DNA of 64,000 bases from Hyphomonadaceae bacterium (GCA_023384105.1 JAHDXR010000016.1:1-64000), one strand, 5' to 3'. Counted from the stretch's first letter, positions 49,256 to 58,612 are shown. Numbers and translations: made by a program. Notes: a model not told the origin generated them from the sequence alone.

Positions 49256-50323
49256 ATGAACGCTGTCGCCAAACCCCAGTCCACAAGCGTCGCAACGGCG
49301 GCGCCGGAGCCCGCCCAGCGGGTGGACACGTCCAAGTATAGCGGCGTCGAGAAGTCGGCGATCATCCTGATGTGCCTCGGCGAAGAGGCGAAGAAGATCT
49401 GGGAGCTGCTGGACGAGGAAGAGATCAAGGAAATCTCCCAGGCGATGTCCTCGCTCGGCCTGGTGCCGGCGGCGACCGTCGAAGCGCTGGTGATCGAGTT
49501 CGTCACCAAGCTCTCCGGCTCCGGCGGCGTGATGGGCTCCTACGAGCAGACGCAGCGCATGCTCTCGGCCTTCCTGCCGAAGGAAAAGGTCGATGCGCTG
49601 ATGGAGGAAATTCGCGGTCCCGCAGGCCGCAACATCTGGGACAAGCTCGCCAACGTGAACGAAGCGGTGCTGGCGAGCTATCTGAAGAACGAATATCCGC
49701 AGACTGTCGCCGTCGTGCTGGCCAAGGTGCGGCCCGACCACGCCGCCAAGGTGCTGGCCGAGCTGCCGGAGGATTTCGCCTCCGAGTGCGTGATGCGCAT
49801 GCTGGCGATGGAGCCGGTGCAGCGCGAAATCCTCGAAAAGATCGAGATGACGCTGCGCACCGAGTTCATGTCGAACCTCGCCCGCACCTCCAAGCGCGAC
49901 AGCCACGAGCTGATGGCCGAGATCTTCAACAATTTCGATCGCCAGACCGAAGCCCGCTTCGTCACCGCGCTGGAAGAAAAGAACCGCGAAAGCGCCGACC
50001 GCATCCGCGCGCTGATGTTCGTGTTCGAAGACCTCGGCGGGCTCGATTCGAGCGGCGTGCAGACGCTGCTGCGCTCGGTGGACAAGGGCGACTTGGCGCT
50101 GGCGCTAAAAGGCGCCTCGGATTCGCTGCGCAGCCTGTTCTTCTCGAACATGTCCGAGCGCGGCGGCAAGATCCTCAAGGAGGACATGGCGGCGATGGGA
50201 CCGGTGCGGCTCAAGGATGTCGATGCGGCGCAGACGCGGATGGTGGCGCTGGCCAAGGAACTCGCCGCCCGCGGCGAGATCGTGCTTTCCGACGGCAAAG
50301 CCGACGATGAGCTGATCTACTGA
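49256..50323 (+). CDS. fliG: flagellar motor switch protein FliG
   Basis: This part of the switch complex transmits torque. The 355-residue protein shows the N-terminal domain that binds FliF, a central part with [68 protein letters not shown], and the C-terminal torque domain with [77 protein letters not shown], including the charged residues of the torque helix. It overlaps the fliH start by 1 bp (TGATG). Confidence 0.96.
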   Translation: MNAVAKPQSTSVATAAPEPAQRVDTSKYSGVEKSAIILMCLGEEAKKIWELLDEEEIKEISQAMSSLGLVPAATVEALVIEFVTKLSGSGGVMGSYEQTQRMLSAFLPKEKVDALMEEIRGPAGRNIWDKLANVNEAVLASYLKNEYPQTVAVVLAKVRPDHAAKVLAELPEDFASECVMRMLAMEPVQREILEKIEMTLRTEFMSNLARTSKRDSHELMAEIFNNFDRQTEARFVTALEEKNRESADRIRALMFVFEDLGGLDSSGVQTLLRSVDKGDLALALKGASDSLRSLFFSNMSERGGKILKEDMAAMGPVRLKDVDAAQTRMVALAKELAARGEIVLSDGKADDELIY

Positions 50324-50931
50324 TGTCCAACGTCCGCCGATACGCCTTCGACACCGAATTCGCGCCCGACGGCGCAATCGTCAGCGCCGCGCCGAGGCCG
50401 CTGACGCCGGAGGAAGTCGAGGCCGAGCGCCAGGCGGCCTATCGGAAGGGCGCGCAGGACGCGCTCGCCCAAGCCGAACGCGATACGGCGGCGGCGCTGC
50501 AGGCCCTGGCCGACGCGGCGTCCGCCGTGGTCACGCGGCTCGACGCCGAGAGCAAGTCGATGCGCGAGGAAGCGGCGCGCGTGGCGATGGCGGCGGCGCG
50601 CAAGATCGCGGGCGCCGCGCTCGACGCCTACGGGCAGGAGCGCGCCGCGGCCGCGGTCGAGGCGGCGATGGACGCGCTGCGGCATCAGCCGCGCCTGGTG
50701 GTGCGGATCTCGTCCGAAGCCGCCGAGACGCTGAAGCCGCGCATCGAGGAGATGGTGGCGACCCACGCCTATGCCGGCGCCGTGCTGGTGCGCCCGCAGC
50801 CGGGCTTCGCCAAGGGCGATGTCGTGATCGACTGGTCCGACGGCGTGATCTCGATGAAACCCGACGACGCCGCAGCCCGCATCGAAACGCTGATTGAAGC
50901 GGCCCTCGCCGCGCCTGCGACGCAAAGCTGA
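50323..50931 (+). CDS. fliH: flagellar export regulator FliH (FlbE in Caulobacter)
   Basis: This protein regulates the FliI ATPase and links it to the switch complex. The 202-residue product has an alanine/glutamate-rich helical N-terminal half (AAYRKGAQDALAQAERDTAAALQALADAASAVVTRL), typical of FliH coiled coils, and a C-terminal FliH domain with LVVRISSEAAETLKPRIEEM and GDVVIDWSDGVISMKPDDAAARIETLIEAAL. The position between fliG and fliN is that of Caulobacter flbE, the fliH counterpart. FliI and FliJ are encoded about 6 kb away on the other strand. Confidence 0.88.
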   Translation: MSNVRRYAFDTEFAPDGAIVSAAPRPLTPEEVEAERQAAYRKGAQDALAQAERDTAAALQALADAASAVVTRLDAESKSMREEAARVAMAAARKIAGAALDAYGQERAAAAVEAAMDALRHQPRLVVRISSEAAETLKPRIEEMVATHAYAGAVLVRPQPGFAKGDVVIDWSDGVISMKPDDAAARIETLIEAALAAPATQS

Positions 50932-50942
50932 CGAGGCAAGAC

Positions 50943-51269
50943 ATGTCCGACCTGAAGCTCGATGAATTCTCCCCCACGCCCAGCGACGGCGGCGCATCGG
51001 CCGACGGCAGCGAGCGCAGCGCCGCCGATCTCGCCGCCGTCTTCGACGTGCCGGTCAACATCCAAGCGGTGCTGGGGCGGGCGAACATGGAAGTGGCGTC
51101 GCTGCTGCGGCTTTCGCGCGGCTCGGTGATCGAACTCGACCGCAAGGTCGGCGAAGCGATCGACATCTATGTCAACAACCGCCTCGTCGCGCGCGGCGAA
51201 GTCGTCGTGGTCGACGAACGTCTCGGCGTGACCATGACGGAAATCATCAAGGACGGGGACGCCGCCTGA
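50943..51269 (+). CDS. fliN: flagellar motor switch protein FliN
   Basis: This C-ring subunit of 108 residues has a disordered N-terminal start and the SpoA core DVPVNIQAVLGRANMEVASLLRLSRGSVIELDRKVGEAIDIYVNNRLVARGEVVVVDERLGVTMTEIIK, a typical FliN. It follows fliH by 11 bp and is followed closely by flbD. Confidence 0.95.
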   Translation: MSDLKLDEFSPTPSDGGASADGSERSAADLAAVFDVPVNIQAVLGRANMEVASLLRLSRGSVIELDRKVGEAIDIYVNNRLVARGEVVVVDERLGVTMTEIIKDGDAA

Positions 51270-51290
51270 GGCGGCGTGAGGAGTACGGAT

Positions 51291-52640
51291 ATGCGTTTGC
51301 TGATCGTCGGCCCGCTCGGAGGACAGATCTCCGCCGCCACGAAGATCGCGATGGAGCACGGCGCCAAGGTCGCGCACGTGGACACGATCGAACAGGCGAC
51401 GACGGCCCTGCGCGTGCGCGGCGCCGATCTGCTGATGGTCGACGCCCGGCTCGACATCGCCGCGCTGATCGCCGCCAACGAAGCCGAGCATATCGTCGTG
51501 CCGGTGGTCGCGGCCGGCGTCGGCATCGATCCGGCGCTGGCGGCGCGCGCGATCCGTCAGGGCGCGCGCGAATACATTTCGCTGCCGCCCGATCCGGAGC
51601 TGATCGCCGCCGTTCTCGCCGCCGTGTGCGACGACGAGCGGCCGATGATCGCCGAGGACGCGGCGATGAAGCAGGTGATCCAGCTCGCCGACCAGATCGC
51701 GGCGTCCGACGCCTCGATCATGATCACCGGCGAAAGCGGCGTCGGCAAGGAAGTGCTGGCGCGCTACGTGCACAAGAAGTCGAAGCGCAGGGACAAGCCG
51801 TTCATCGCCGTGAACTGCGCGGCGATTCCGGAGAACCTGCTCGAAAGCGAGCTGTTCGGCCACGAGAAAGGCGCCTTCACCGGCGCCGTGGCGCGCCGCA
51901 TCGGCAAGTTCGAGGAAGCCGACGGCGGCACGCTGCTGCTCGACGAAATCTCGGAAATGGACCTTCGGCTGCAATCGAAGCTGCTGCGCGCGCTGCAGGA
52001 GCGCGTGATCGACCGCGTCGGCGGTTCGAAGCCGGTGCCGGTGAACATTCGCGTGCTGGCGACGTCGAACCGCGATCTGTCTCAGATGGTGCGCGCCGGC
52101 GAGTTCCGCGAGGATCTGCTCTATCGCCTCAACGTGGTGAACCTGCGCATCCCGCCGCTGCGCGAGCGCAAGGACGACCTCGCCGCGCTGTCGGCGTTCT
52201 TCATCGACAAGTATGCGCGCGCCAACGGCCGCCCCGCCCGCCGGCTTTCGCCGGGAGGATTGGCGCAGGTCATGGCGCACGCCTGGCCCGGCAACGTGCG
52301 CGAACTCGAGAATGCGATGCACCGGGCCGTGCTCCTGGCCAATGGCGAGGACGTCGGCGCCGAAGCGATCCGCGCGCCGGACGGCGCCCCGGTCGGCAAG
52401 CGCGACTCCACCGGCGATGCGATCGAAGCGGCGCAGGCCGCCGCGCGCAATCTCGTCGGCCGCACCGTGGCGGAGGTGGAGCAGGATCTGATCCTGGAGA
52501 CGCTGACGCACTGCCTCGGCAACCGCACCCACGCGGCGCACATCCTCGGCATTTCGATCCGCACGTTGCGCAACAAGCTGAAGCAGTACTCCGACGACGG
52601 CGCGAAAATCCCGCCGCCGCCGACCGGACAAGCGGCGTGA
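51291..52640 (+). CDS. flbD: sigma-54-dependent flagellar regulator FlbD
   Basis: This enhancer-binding protein turns on late flagellar genes and represses the early fliF operon. The 449-residue protein has an N-terminal receiver-like domain (residues 1-115), a central AAA+ domain with Walker A GESGVGKE, the sigma-54 loop GAFTGA, Walker B GTLLLDEI and the PxxLRERKDD region, and a C-terminal Fis-type helix-turn-helix (HCLGNRTHAAHILGISIRTLRNKLKQY). The receiver lacks the acidic pocket (it starts LLIVGPLGG), so it is unlikely to be phosphorylated in the usual way, which agrees with Caulobacter FlbD being controlled by FliX. The ATG at 51291 is used because GAGGAG precedes it. Confidence 0.95.
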   Translation: MRLLIVGPLGGQISAATKIAMEHGAKVAHVDTIEQATTALRVRGADLLMVDARLDIAALIAANEAEHIVVPVVAAGVGIDPALAARAIRQGAREYISLPPDPELIAAVLAAVCDDERPMIAEDAAMKQVIQLADQIAASDASIMITGESGVGKEVLARYVHKKSKRRDKPFIAVNCAAIPENLLESELFGHEKGAFTGAVARRIGKFEEADGGTLLLDEISEMDLRLQSKLLRALQERVIDRVGGSKPVPVNIRVLATSNRDLSQMVRAGEFREDLLYRLNVVNLRIPPLRERKDDLAALSAFFIDKYARANGRPARRLSPGGLAQVMAHAWPGNVRELENAMHRAVLLANGEDVGAEAIRAPDGAPVGKRDSTGDAIEAAQAAARNLVGRTVAEVEQDLILETLTHCLGNRTHAAHILGISIRTLRNKLKQYSDDGAKIPPPPTGQAA

Positions 52641-52660
52641 CGGCGATGCACGGCCCATGT

Positions 52661-52714
52661 GCTCCCCCGCTTGCGGGAGAGCTGTCGAGCGCGCAGCGCG
52701 AGACTGAGGGGGCG
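52661..52714. repeat. interspersed CTCCCCCGCTTGCGGGAG-type repeat
   Basis: The 79-bp gap between flbD and flhA holds GCTCCCCCGCTTGCGGGAGAGC... and ...GAGGGGGCGC, with internal small inverted repeats (GCGCGCAGCGCG). This type of sequence is widespread between alphaproteobacterial genes, as I recall, but only one copy is seen here. Confidence 0.5.
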
Positions 52715-52719
52715 CGCGC

Positions 52720-54810
52720 ATGACCGACGCAGCACAGCCGCAGGGCAGCGCCCTTTCGTTCGACGTGTTGCGCGGCTTCGTCATGCGCGGCGAGATCGCG
52801 CTGGCGGCCGGCGTGCTCGGCATCCTGGCGATCATGCTGGTGCCGCTGCCGCCGGCGCTGCTCGACTTCCTGCTGGCGATCTCGATCGTCTCCTCGATCC
52901 TGGTGCTGATGACGGCGCTGATGATCAAGAAGCCGCTCGAGTTCACCGCCTTTCCGTCCGTGCTGCTGCTGACCACGCTGCTCAGGCTGGCGCTCAACAT
53001 CGCCTCGACGCGCCTCATTCTCGCCAACGGCCAGAACGGCGAGCACGCGGCCGGCGAAGTCATCGCCGCGTTCGCGCGGTTCGTGATGGGCGGCGAGTTC
53101 GTGATCGGCGTGATCGTGTTCGCGATCCTGGTGATCGTGAACTTCGTCGTCATCACCCGCGGCTCGACCCGGATCGCCGAAGTCGCCGCGCGCTTCACCC
53201 TGGACGCCATGCCCGGCAAGCAGATGGCCATCGACGCCGATCTCTCCGCCGGCCTCATCAACGAAACGCAGGCGCGCGACCGCCGTAAAGCGCTCGAAGA
53301 CGAAAGCGCCTTCTTCGGGGCCATGGACGGCGCCTCGAAGTTCGTGCGCGGCGACGCCATCGCCGGCCTGCTGATCGTCTTCATCAACATCATCGGCGGC
53401 ATCATCATCGGCGTCGCCTCGCACGGCATGGATTTCTCGGAAGCCGGCCGCACCTACACCCTGCTCACCGTCGGCGACGGCCTGGTGACGCAGATTCCGG
53501 CGCTGATCATCTCGGTCGCCGCCGGCTTGCTGGTGACGAAAGCGGGCATCGACGGCGCGGCGGACAAGGCGCTGGCGAAACAGCTCGCCTCCTATCCCGT
53601 TGCGCTCGGCGTCGTGGCCGCCTGCGCGCTTGGCGTCGCGGTGCTGCCGGGCATGCCGAAGATTCCGTTCCTGGTGCTGGCGGGCGCGGCGGGCCTCCTG
53701 GCGTGGCGCCTGCGCGAAGCCAACCGGATGGCGGCGGAGACGGCCGCGGCCGAGCCCGCGCCGGCCGCGCCGGTGGAGGAAACGCCCGCCGCCTCGCTGG
53801 CGATGGACGACATCCGCATCGAACTCGGCTTTGCGCTGCTGCCGCTGATCAACGACGTGCAGGGCCGCCGGCTCACCGACCAGATCAAGGCGCTGCGCAA
53901 GACGCTGGCGCAGGACTACGGCTTCGTGATGCCGAGCGTGCGCATCCTCGACAACGTGCAGATGGGCGCCGACCAGTACGCCATCCGCATCCGCGAGATG
54001 GACGCAGGCGACGGCAAGCTGAAAATGGGCGCGCTGCTGGCGATGGACCCGACCGGCGCCGGCATCGCCATTCCGGGCGAGGCGGTGAAGGAGCCGGCGT
54101 TCGGGCTCGACGCCAAATGGATCGACGAGCGCGCGAGGGAGGAAGCGAGCTTCCGCGGCTATACGGTTGTCGATCCCGCCACCGTGCTCGCCACCCACCT
54201 CACCGAGGTGATCAAGGAGCACATGAGCGAACTGTTGACGTTCGCCGAGGTGAAGAAGCTGATCAAGGACCTGCCGAAGGACACCCAGACGCTGCTGGAC
54301 GATGCCGCGCCGGCGCATATCTCCTGGAGCGGCGTGCAGCGCATCCTGCAAAATCTGCTCAAGGAACGCGTCTCGATCCGCGATCTCGGCGCCATCGTCG
54401 AAGCCGTCGCCGAAGCGGCGCCGGCGATGCACGATCTGGTGCTGATCACCGAGCACGTGCGCGCGCGCCTGGCCCGCCAGATCTGCCACCAGCACCGCAA
54501 CCCCGACGGCTCGCTGCCGATCATCACGCTCTCGCCGCCGTGGGAACAGGCGTTCGCGGAAGCGGTCATCGGCGAAGGCCAGAACCGCCAGCTGGCGCTC
54601 GCGCCGTCGAAGCTGCACGAATTCGTCGCCGATGTGCGCGGCGCGTTCGAGCGCGCGGCGCAGGCGGGCGAAACGCCGGTGCTGCTCACCTCCCCCGGCA
54701 TCCGCCCGTTCGTGCGCTCGCTGATCGAGCGCTTCCGCCCGTCGACGGTGGTGATGGGCCAAGGCGAAGTGCACGCCAAGGTGCGGCTCAAGGCGATGGG
54801 GCAGGTTTAA
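52720..54810 (+). CDS. flhA: flagellar export-gate protein FlhA
   Basis: This inner-membrane protein forms the export gate of the flagellar secretion apparatus. The 696-residue product has about eight membrane helices in residues 25-310, the FHIPEP-type signatures VLLLTTLLRLALNIASTRLIL and TPGKQMAIDADLSAGLINE-like (MPGKQMAIDADLSAGLINETQARDRRK) and a large cytoplasmic domain (DIRIELGFALLPLINDVQG... and ITLSPPWEQAF). It lies directly after flbD in the plus-strand operon, with a repeat in the gap, and a repeat copy begins at its stop codon. Confidence 0.96.
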   Translation: MTDAAQPQGSALSFDVLRGFVMRGEIALAAGVLGILAIMLVPLPPALLDFLLAISIVSSILVLMTALMIKKPLEFTAFPSVLLLTTLLRLALNIASTRLILANGQNGEHAAGEVIAAFARFVMGGEFVIGVIVFAILVIVNFVVITRGSTRIAEVAARFTLDAMPGKQMAIDADLSAGLINETQARDRRKALEDESAFFGAMDGASKFVRGDAIAGLLIVFINIIGGIIIGVASHGMDFSEAGRTYTLLTVGDGLVTQIPALIISVAAGLLVTKAGIDGAADKALAKQLASYPVALGVVAACALGVAVLPGMPKIPFLVLAGAAGLLAWRLREANRMAAETAAAEPAPAAPVEETPAASLAMDDIRIELGFALLPLINDVQGRRLTDQIKALRKTLAQDYGFVMPSVRILDNVQMGADQYAIRIREMDAGDGKLKMGALLAMDPTGAGIAIPGEAVKEPAFGLDAKWIDERAREEASFRGYTVVDPATVLATHLTEVIKEHMSELLTFAEVKKLIKDLPKDTQTLLDDAAPAHISWSGVQRILQNLLKERVSIRDLGAIVEAVAEAAPAMHDLVLITEHVRARLARQICHQHRNPDGSLPIITLSPPWEQAFAEAVIGEGQNRQLALAPSKLHEFVADVRGAFERAAQAGETPVLLTSPGIRPFVRSLIERFRPSTVVMGQGEVHAKVRLKAMGQV

Positions 54811-54887
54811 TATGGACCGCCGGCGTCCCGGCACGCGCCGTGTTCTGAAATCTTGAGCGCAGTCCGGCGGGACGCCGGCGGTCCATA
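54811..54887. repeat. GGACCGCCGGCG palindromic repeat, copy after flhA
   Basis: TATGGACCGCCGGCGTCCCG and CGGGACGCCGGCGGTCCATA are inverted around about 37 bp, starting directly after the flhA stop codon. It may end the flhA transcript, leaving flhG to its own CtrA-type promoter. Confidence 0.8.
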
Positions 54888-54910
54888 GAACGCGCCATAA
54901 AATTTCGTCA

Positions 54911-54929
54911 TTGAGCGCGCGTTAACCAT
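54911..54929 (+). promoter_or_regulatory. CtrA-binding site upstream of the FlhG-like gene
   Basis: TTGA-GCGCGCG-TTAACCAT matches the CtrA consensus TTAA-N7-TTAAC at nine of ten key bases. It lies about 55 bp upstream of the ATG, a good place for CtrA activation. Confidence 0.7.
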
Positions 54930-54983
54930 AACAGGGCGCCGCCGCTAACCCATCCGCAATTCCTGCCTGTGCATATCTGCGGC

Positions 54984-55787
54984 ATGGGCGCCAACGCCGC
55001 CACCTCCGAAAGCCAGCTGCCGCGCACGCGCGCCGCGCCGATCTTCGCCGTCGCCTCGGGCAAGGGCGGCGTCGGCAAGACCTGGATTTCGACCATGCTG
55101 TCGATCGCGTTCGGCCGCGCCGGCCAACGCGCGCTGCTGGTCGACTGCGACCTGGGGCTGGCGAACGTCGACGTGCAGCTGGGCGTGCGCCCGCAAGCCG
55201 ACGTGCACTCGGTCGTGCGCGGCTTCCTCGAACTCGACGCGGCGGTGACGCCGGTGATGGGCGGGCCGGGCCGCAATGGCGGCTTCGACTTGATCGCCGG
55301 GCACTCGGGCTCGGGCGCGCTGGGCGCGGTGAAGCTTGAGGAAGTGGCCCGCATCGCCAACGGCCTCACCAAACTCACGCCGCACTATGATCGTGTGATC
55401 CTCGATCTCGCCGCCGGCATAGATCCGACCGTGCTGCGCTTCGCGCGCGCGGCCGACAAGCTGATCCTGGTGACGACCGAAGAACCCACCGCCCTCACCG
55501 ACGCCTACGCGATGGTGAAGCTTCTGCGCCTGCAGGGCTCGCAAGTCGCGCCATGGGTGATCGTCAACATGGCCGAGAACCGCGTCAAAGGCCGGCGCGT
55601 GTTCGACCAGTTCGCGATGGCCTGCAACGAATATCTCGGTTTCAAGCCCAAGTTCGCCGGCGCCGTCTGCCGCGACCCGCGCGTGCCGGACTCGATCCGC
55701 GCCCAGATGCCGCTGCCGATGCGCCATCCGCAATCGCAGGCGTATGAAGACGTGATCCGGATCGTCGAGACGCTGAATGCGAATTGA
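54984..55787 (+). CDS. flhG: FlhG/FleN-like MinD-family ATPase
   Basis: This ParA/MinD-type ATPase of 267 residues has the deviant Walker A ASGKGGVGKTWIS, switch motif LLVDCDLGLANVDVQLGV and the following FDLIAGHSGSGALG, typical of FlhG/FleN, which sets flagellar number or position. It ends with IRIVETLNAN. The last helix of FlhG that would bind membranes (present in many homologues) is not evident. The ATG at 54984 is used (an in-frame GTG lies at 54969). No flhF lies nearby, although flhF-flhG pairs are common elsewhere. A CtrA-type site upstream links it to the cell cycle. Confidence 0.8.
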   Translation: MGANAATSESQLPRTRAAPIFAVASGKGGVGKTWISTMLSIAFGRAGQRALLVDCDLGLANVDVQLGVRPQADVHSVVRGFLELDAAVTPVMGGPGRNGGFDLIAGHSGSGALGAVKLEEVARIANGLTKLTPHYDRVILDLAAGIDPTVLRFARAADKLILVTTEEPTALTDAYAMVKLLRLQGSQVAPWVIVNMAENRVKGRRVFDQFAMACNEYLGFKPKFAGAVCRDPRVPDSIRAQMPLPMRHPQSQAYEDVIRIVETLNAN

Positions 55788-55824
55788 GGCAGTAGTCAGA
55801 TAGCCAGTAGGAAGCCCGCACTGA

Positions 55825-56253
55825 CTATTGCCTGCTGACCGCTGACGCGCGCGCCGCGCGCATGGTCGCGAACTCATCCAGTTCGGCGTTCTCGTGCTTC
55901 TCGCGCTTGGCCTTTTCGCGCTGCTCTTCCAGCTCGATCAGCCGCTCGAACTTGCGCGCTTCGACGTGCGCTTCCGCGATCAGGCCGCGCAGGCGCTCGA
56001 TCTCCTGGCCGATCAGCGCGCGCTCGGCTTCGAGCGCCTTGCGCACCTGGATCGCGGCGACGGCGTAGCCGCCATAGGCGCGCCCGGACTCATAGTCGCG
56101 CTGCGCCAGCGCCTGTTCGGCGCGGACGGTCTGCTCATGGCCGGCGATGCGCTGAGCGATCTCGGCTTCGCGCGCGATCTGCTCGGAGAGCGCGCGGCGC
56201 AAGGTTTCGAGGTCGCGCTGGGCGAGCTTCAGGAGCGTGCGGAAGGCTTTCAT
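55825..56253 (-). CDS. fliJ: flagellar export chaperone FliJ
   Basis: This small coiled-coil protein works with the FliI ATPase in flagellar export. The 142-residue protein is one long helical stretch, starting [43 protein letters not shown] and running to [29 protein letters not shown], rich in Glu, Arg, Ala and Leu in heptads. It overlaps the fliI stop (ATGA), the usual fliI-fliJ pair. The frame is open upstream to 56481 only as noise inside fliI. Confidence 0.85.
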   Translation of the reverse strand: MKAFRTLLKLAQRDLETLRRALSEQIAREAEIAQRIAGHEQTVRAEQALAQRDYESGRAYGGYAVAAIQVRKALEAERALIGQEIERLRGLIAEAHVEARKFERLIELEEQREKAKREKHENAELDEFATMRAARASAVSRQ

Positions 56254-57569
56254 TGCAGCGCCTCGGCGAGCATGGCGAAGCCGTCCTTGATCGGCGTGCG
56301 GTCGTCGCGGGATTGCGTCAGGAATGCTTCCAGAGCCGGGCGCACGCGCACCGCTTCGTCGACTTGAGCGTCCGCGCCGGGCTTGTAGGCGCCGATGCGG
56401 ATCAGTTCTTCCATTTCGTGATAGAGGCTGAGCGCCTCGCGGGCCTTGCCGACCAGCGCATTCTCTTCGGCCGTGTGGCACATCGGCATGAGGCGCGAGA
56501 TCGACTTCAGCACATTGATCGCCGGATAGCGGCCGCGCTCGGCGATGGCGCGCTCCATGACGATATGGCCGTCGAGAATGCCGCGCACGGCGTCGGCGAT
56601 CGGCTCGTTATGATCGTCGCCGTCGACCAGCACCGTGAACAGCGCCGTGATCGACCCGGGCCGCCCCTCGTGACCGGGGCCCGCGCGTTCGAGCAGTTTC
56701 GGCAGCTCGGCGAACACGGAGGGCGTGTAGCCCTTCGTCGTCGGCGGCTCGCCGACGGAAAGACCGATCTCGCGCTGCGCCATGGCAAAGCGCGTGACCG
56801 AATCGACCAGCAGCAGCACGTCGAGGCCTTCGTCGCGGAAGTGCTCGGCCACGGCGCAGGCCATGTGCGGCGCGAGCCGCCGGCGCGCGGCGCCTTCGTC
56901 CGAGGTGGCGACGACGACGACGGAGCGCCTGCGCCCCTCCTCGCCCAGCGTGTCCTCGATGAACTCCTTTACCTCGCGGCCGCGCTCGCCCACCAGGCCG
57001 ATCACGATCACGTCCGCCTGCGCCCCGCGCGCCAGCATCGACATCAGCACCGACTTGCCGACGCCGGAGCCGGCGAACACGCCCATGCGCTGGCCGCGAC
57101 AGATCGCGGCGAACGCATTGATCGCCCTCACGCCGACGTCGAGCCGCCCGCCGACGCGCGCGCGATCGTGCGCCGAAGGCGGCGCGGCGCGCACCAGGCG
57201 CGGCTTCAACCCCTGCGCCAGCGGGCCCTGCCCGTCGACCGGATGGCCGAAGCAGTCGACGACGCGGCCGAGCCAGGCGTGCGACGGCCGCGCCAGCGGC
57301 GCCTCGCCCTCCAGTTCGACGCGGGCGCCGGGGCGGATGGCTTCGATGGAATCGTACGGCGCAAGCAAGGCGCGGTCGCCGCGGAAGCCGACAATCTCGC
57401 CGCGCGCCGGGCGCACGCCATGCACCATCGCGCGCGCGCCGAGCGCCAGCGCGTCGATCGGCCCGCTCACCTCGACCAGCGCGCCGGACAAACCGGTCAC
57501 GCGGCCTTCGAAGCGGCGCGGATCGAGCGCATCGATCTCGTTAGCGAGTCTTGAAAGAAGTGAGGGCAT
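56250..57569 (-). CDS. fliI: flagellum-specific ATPase FliI
   Basis: This ATPase energises flagellar export at the inner face of the membrane. The 439-residue protein has Walker [17 protein letters not shown], Walker [21 protein letters not shown], and the [27 protein letters not shown] segment, the standard T3SS-ATPase pattern. The ATG at 57569 ([11 protein letters not shown]) is preferred; an in-frame ATG at 57599 would add 10 basic residues ([10 protein letters not shown]). It points away from ctrA. The 290-bp gap upstream carries promoters for both. Confidence 0.95.
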   Translation of the reverse strand: MPSLLSRLANEIDALDPRRFEGRVTGLSGALVEVSGPIDALALGARAMVHGVRPARGEIVGFRGDRALLAPYDSIEAIRPGARVELEGEAPLARPSHAWLGRVVDCFGHPVDGQGPLAQGLKPRLVRAAPPSAHDRARVGGRLDVGVRAINAFAAICRGQRMGVFAGSGVGKSVLMSMLARGAQADVIVIGLVGERGREVKEFIEDTLGEEGRRRSVVVVATSDEGAARRRLAPHMACAVAEHFRDEGLDVLLLVDSVTRFAMAQREIGLSVGEPPTTKGYTPSVFAELPKLLERAGPGHEGRPGSITALFTVLVDGDDHNEPIADAVRGILDGHIVMERAIAERGRYPAINVLKSISRLMPMCHTAEENALVGKAREALSLYHEMEELIRIGAYKPGADAQVDEAVRVRPALEAFLTQSRDDRTPIKDGFAMLAEALQ

Positions 57570-57599
57570 CCGCTTCGCGTGCGTCCTCCACAACTTCAT

Positions 57600-57889
57600 C
57601 AGCCGGTATGGTGAACGAAAACCTAACGCCGGGCATTGGTTTACACGGCTCGTTCAGTCGCCGATTCAAAATCAACCGGTTGCGATGAGGTTTTCTTCGG
57701 CATCTAGCGCTTGCCGCCCGAGTCGAACTCTGATTCACACGTCTTAACGGAGCTGATGAGGGCGGGCCAAAGCAACGAAAGTCCGGGGTAACGCTAGTAT
57801 TTCGTTATCGCGTTAAGACTTCTTACAGAATTCATACCGATTCTGTGGATTAACGTTGCCGAGGCCTTGCGTCGGTCGGGGAGCATTCA
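57600..57889. promoter_or_regulatory. divergent fliI/ctrA control region with GANTC sites
   Basis: This region is clearly less GC-rich than the genes. It holds GANTC (CcrM) sites at 57663-57667, 57720-57724, 57732-57736 and 57839-57843 and TTAAC half-sites at 57744-57748 and 57850-57854. In Caulobacter a GANTC site in ctrA P1 couples its transcription to replication; the two half-sites fit autoregulation. No perfect TTAA-N7-TTAAC is present. Confidence 0.6.
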
Positions 57890-58612
57890 ATGCGAGTCTT
57901 GTTGATCGAAGACGATAGCGCCACGGCGCAGGGCATCGAACTGATGCTCAAATCCGAGGGGTTCAATATCTACTCGACCGACCTGGGCGAGGAAGGCATC
58001 GACCTCGGCAAGCTCTACGATTACGACATTATCGTCTTGGACCTGACGCTGCCCGACATGCACGGCTACGACGTGCTGAAGCAGCTGCGCGTGGCGCGGG
58101 TGAACACCCCGATCCTGATCCTCTCGGGCACCGCCGACATCGACACCAAGGTCCGCGGCCTCGGCTACGGCGCCGACGATTACATGACCAAGCCCTTCAA
58201 CAAGGACGAACTGATCGCGCGGATCAACGCGATCGTCCGCCGCTCCAAGGGCCACGCTCATTCCGTCATCAAAACGGGCGACGTCGTCGTCAATCTGGAT
58301 GCGAAGACGGTCGAGGTGTCCGGCCAGCGCGTCCACCTGACGGGCAAGGAATACCAGATGCTGGAGCTGCTCTCGCTCCGCAAAGGCACGACGCTGACCA
58401 AGGAGATGTTCCTCAACCATCTCTATGGCGGCATGGACGAGCCGGAACTGAAGATCATCGACGTCTTCATCTGCAAGCTGCGCAAGAAGCTGGCGGCCGC
58501 GACCGGCGGCGAGCACTACATCGAGACGGTGTGGGGCCGCGGCTACGTACTGCGCGATCCGCAGGAAGCCGGCGCGACGGCGACGCCGACATCGGGCGTC
58601 GCGGCGGCCTGA
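57890..58612 (+). CDS. ctrA: cell-cycle response regulator CtrA
   Basis: This master regulator of the Caulobacter cell cycle activates flagellar, pilus and division genes and silences the origin. The 240-residue protein has a receiver with the acidic pair at IEDDS, the phosphorylation site Asp51 in [15 protein letters not shown], and the conserved Thr and Lys in [15 protein letters not shown] and [10 protein letters not shown]. The winged-helix output has [30 protein letters not shown] and WGRGYVL. It ends in GVAAA, which resembles the C-terminal degron that ClpXP needs in Caulobacter. The protein is close to Caulobacter CtrA over its length. It lies opposite fliI. Confidence 0.97.
   Translation: MRVLLIEDDSATAQGIELMLKSEGFNIYSTDLGEEGIDLGKLYDYDIIVLDLTLPDMHGYDVLKQLRVARVNTPILILSGTADIDTKVRGLGYGADDYMTKPFNKDELIARINAIVRRSKGHAHSVIKTGDVVVNLDAKTVEVSGQRVHLTGKEYQMLELLSLRKGTTLTKEMFLNHLYGGMDEPELKIIDVFICKLRKKLAAATGGEHYIETVWGRGYVLRDPQEAGATATPTSGVAAA

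Noticed and set aside
50769-53453. 894-codon minus-strand open frame across fliH-fliN-flbD-flhA
   Set aside because: Runs antisense through four well-conserved flagellar genes on the other strand, so it cannot be a real gene in addition to them without independent evidence.
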